From Candidatus Neoruminococcus faecicola (GTDB taxonomy: Bacteria > Bacillota > Clostridia > Oscillospirales > Ruminococcaceae), in assembly GCA_904398325.1 (NCBI GenBank), contig CAJFPC010000028.1, forward strand, positions 1 to 41,830: 41,830 bases of DNA, written 5' to 3'. Position 1 is the first letter of the stretch. Every line of letters starts with the position of its first letter. A program made the position numbers and the translations under genes. This document shows, piece after piece, positions 40,987 to 41,830 of the stretch. A model generated the notes under the pieces. That model saw nothing but the letters and a program-made list of their open reading frames with translations. It was not told the origin of the DNA and searched no databases.

Positions 40987-41021
40987 AAGATGCGCATTCT
41001 TCCGACCGTGATTGTCTGGAG
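40987..41021 (+). other. attR: right junction of the element
   Basis: Element arm AAGATGCGCATTCTT (40987-41001) runs into the shared core TTCCGA (41000-41005) and then into the resumed gene at GACCGTGATTGT. With the left arm it makes an imperfect inverted repeat in the circular form. Confidence 0.8.
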
Positions 41022-41565
41022 GATCTGCAGGTCTATTTCACCGACTGCGCCCAGCCTGTCATCGACCGGACCCACCACATCAAGTGCAGAGAAGTCGAGC
41101 TTACTTATGTCCACATCGAAGTGGAATCGGTCCCGTTTAACAAGGGATTCTACACAGTTGACCTGACCTTTTTCTTTACGGTGAAGATTGCGGCCTACAC
41201 CTGCAACGCGCCTTCCAACCCGGTGGAGCTGGCGGGCATCGCCGTCTTCAACAAAAAGATCGTGCTCTACGGCAGCGAAGGCAACGTGAAGGTGTTTTCC
41301 ACCAACCAGTGCTCCAGCGAGTGCCATGGCCAGGAGCCCAACGCCACCGTGCAGGTGGCCGAACCGGTCTGCCTGGAATGCCGCCTGATGGATTGCTGCA
41401 ACTGCTTCTGCGAGCCGCTGTGCGGCATGCCGGAATGTATCTGCAACTGCATCGAGGGCAACTTCTGCGGCGTGGTGCCCAACCGGGCGGTATTTGTTAC
41501 CCTGGGGATTTTCTACATCGTCAGCCTGGAGCGCAGCACCCACATTATGATCCCTTCCTATGATT

Positions 41566-41653
41566 ATAAGATCCCGGAAAACTGCTGCCCTGACGGCAAT
41601 TGCCTGACCGATAACCCCTGCATGCTTTTCAACAAGATGAAATTCCCCTATGA
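41566..41653 (+). repeat. First copy of an 88-bp direct repeat (end of split gene)
   Basis: This segment of the gene, from ATAAGATCCCGG to CCCCTATGA, recurs at 41743-41830 with a single difference (T to C in CTATGA/CTACGA). Confidence 0.95.
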
Positions 41654-41707
41654 AGAATTCAATCCCCCGAAGCTGGATGATCTTTCTAACGACTGACGCA
41701 GGCAGCG

Positions 41708-41734
41708 AAAAAGGGCCGGAACACCGGCCCTTTT
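41708..41734 (+). terminator. Terminator after the split gene
   Basis: GGGCCGG (41713-41719) and CCGGCCC (41724-41730) pair, flanked by an A-run and TTTT. Confidence 0.85.
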
Positions 41735-41742
41735 GTTTTATG

Positions 41743-41830
41743 ATAAGATCCCGGAAAACTGCTGCCCTGACGGCAATTGCCTGACCGATAACCCCTGCAT
41801 GCTTTTCAACAAGATGAAATTCCCCTACGA
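41743..41830 (+). repeat. Second copy of the 88-bp repeat, cut by window end
   Basis: A nearly identical copy of 41566-41653 starts just after the terminator and runs off the window. It has no start codon or 5' part, so it is a partial duplicate of the same gene or the remnant of a tandem paralogue. The one base difference argues against a simple copying artefact of assembly, but does not exclude it. Confidence 0.9.

Larger units (their letters stand above)
40971..41696 (+). pseudogene. 3' part of the split Cys-rich gene
   Basis: As it stands this is a 241-codon frame with a GTG at 40971 and no good ribosome site; its first 11 codons come from the element. From GAC 41004 on, it continues the fragment at 31306. 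It encodes a soluble-looking protein with 21 cysteines, dense in the middle (CLECRLMDCCNCFCEPLC, then CICNC) and repeated near the end (ENCCPDGNC). There is no signal peptide. Cys-rich, mother-cell-expressed proteins of this kind are common in spore coats and exosporium, and the upstream sigma-K-like promoter agrees, but the function is not known. The 3' end is partly duplicated 90 bases downstream. Confidence 0.8.

Overview
The window looks like a chromosome segment of a GC-rich, anaerobic, spore-forming Clostridia member, most likely of the Oscillospirales (Oscillospiraceae/Ruminococcaceae). The signs are a two-gene SufCB (SMS-type) Fe-S system, RNase J, GdpP, BofA and CotF-type sporulation genes, strong Shine-Dalgarno sites with many TTG/GTG starts, and a complete crotonyl-CoA butyrate pathway. 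No tRNA, rRNA 16S/23S/5S, CRISPR array or phage structural gene was seen. The taxonomic call is inference.

Layout. 1-2.4 kb: sufCB and rnhA on the minus strand. 2.5-12.6 kb: a plus-strand housekeeping run rnjA-gdpP-rplI-dnaB-tilS-hpt-ftsH, tightly packed with overlapping stop/start codons. 12.6-17 kb: a type II topoisomerase pair (parE/parC-like). 17-19.6 kb: secG and rnr. 19.7-21 kb, minus strand: RNase P RNA, bofA and a GNAT acetyltransferase. 21.1-23.6 kb: ilvE with a roughly 210-nt leader, then azlCD. 23.6-28 kb: a small Cys-rich membrane protein, recD2, comFC and mreB. 28-28.6 kb: two CotF-type spore coat genes. 28.7-31.1 kb: pcrA/uvrD.

The striking part is 31.3-41.7 kb. A 34-codon ORF at 31306 and a 241-codon ORF at 40971 are the two halves of one Cys-rich gene: joined at a shared TTCCGA they give a continuous 263-aa frame. 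Between the halves lie 9,599 bp holding a large serine recombinase (at the left end), thlA-crt-hbd-bcd-etfB-etfA and a propionate/acetate-type CoA-transferase. The element ends, once joined as a circle, form a 15-bp imperfect inverted repeat (12/15) centred exactly on a GA inside the shared core, as expected of a serine-integrase attP. The interrupted gene has a sigma-K-like promoter, so the arrangement resembles the skin element of sigK, except that the cargo is the cell's butyrate pathway rather than phage genes. Candidate Rex operators overlap the element's metabolic promoters and a cre-like site lies beside the CoA-transferase promoter, which suggests redox and carbon control.

Working together: Thl, Crt, Hbd and the Bcd-EtfAB complex convert two acetyl-CoA to butyryl-CoA while reoxidising NADH. 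The convergent CoA-transferase could release butyrate by exchange with acetate. The remainder of the window is replication, repair, RNA turnover, protein quality control, cell shape and sporulation housekeeping.
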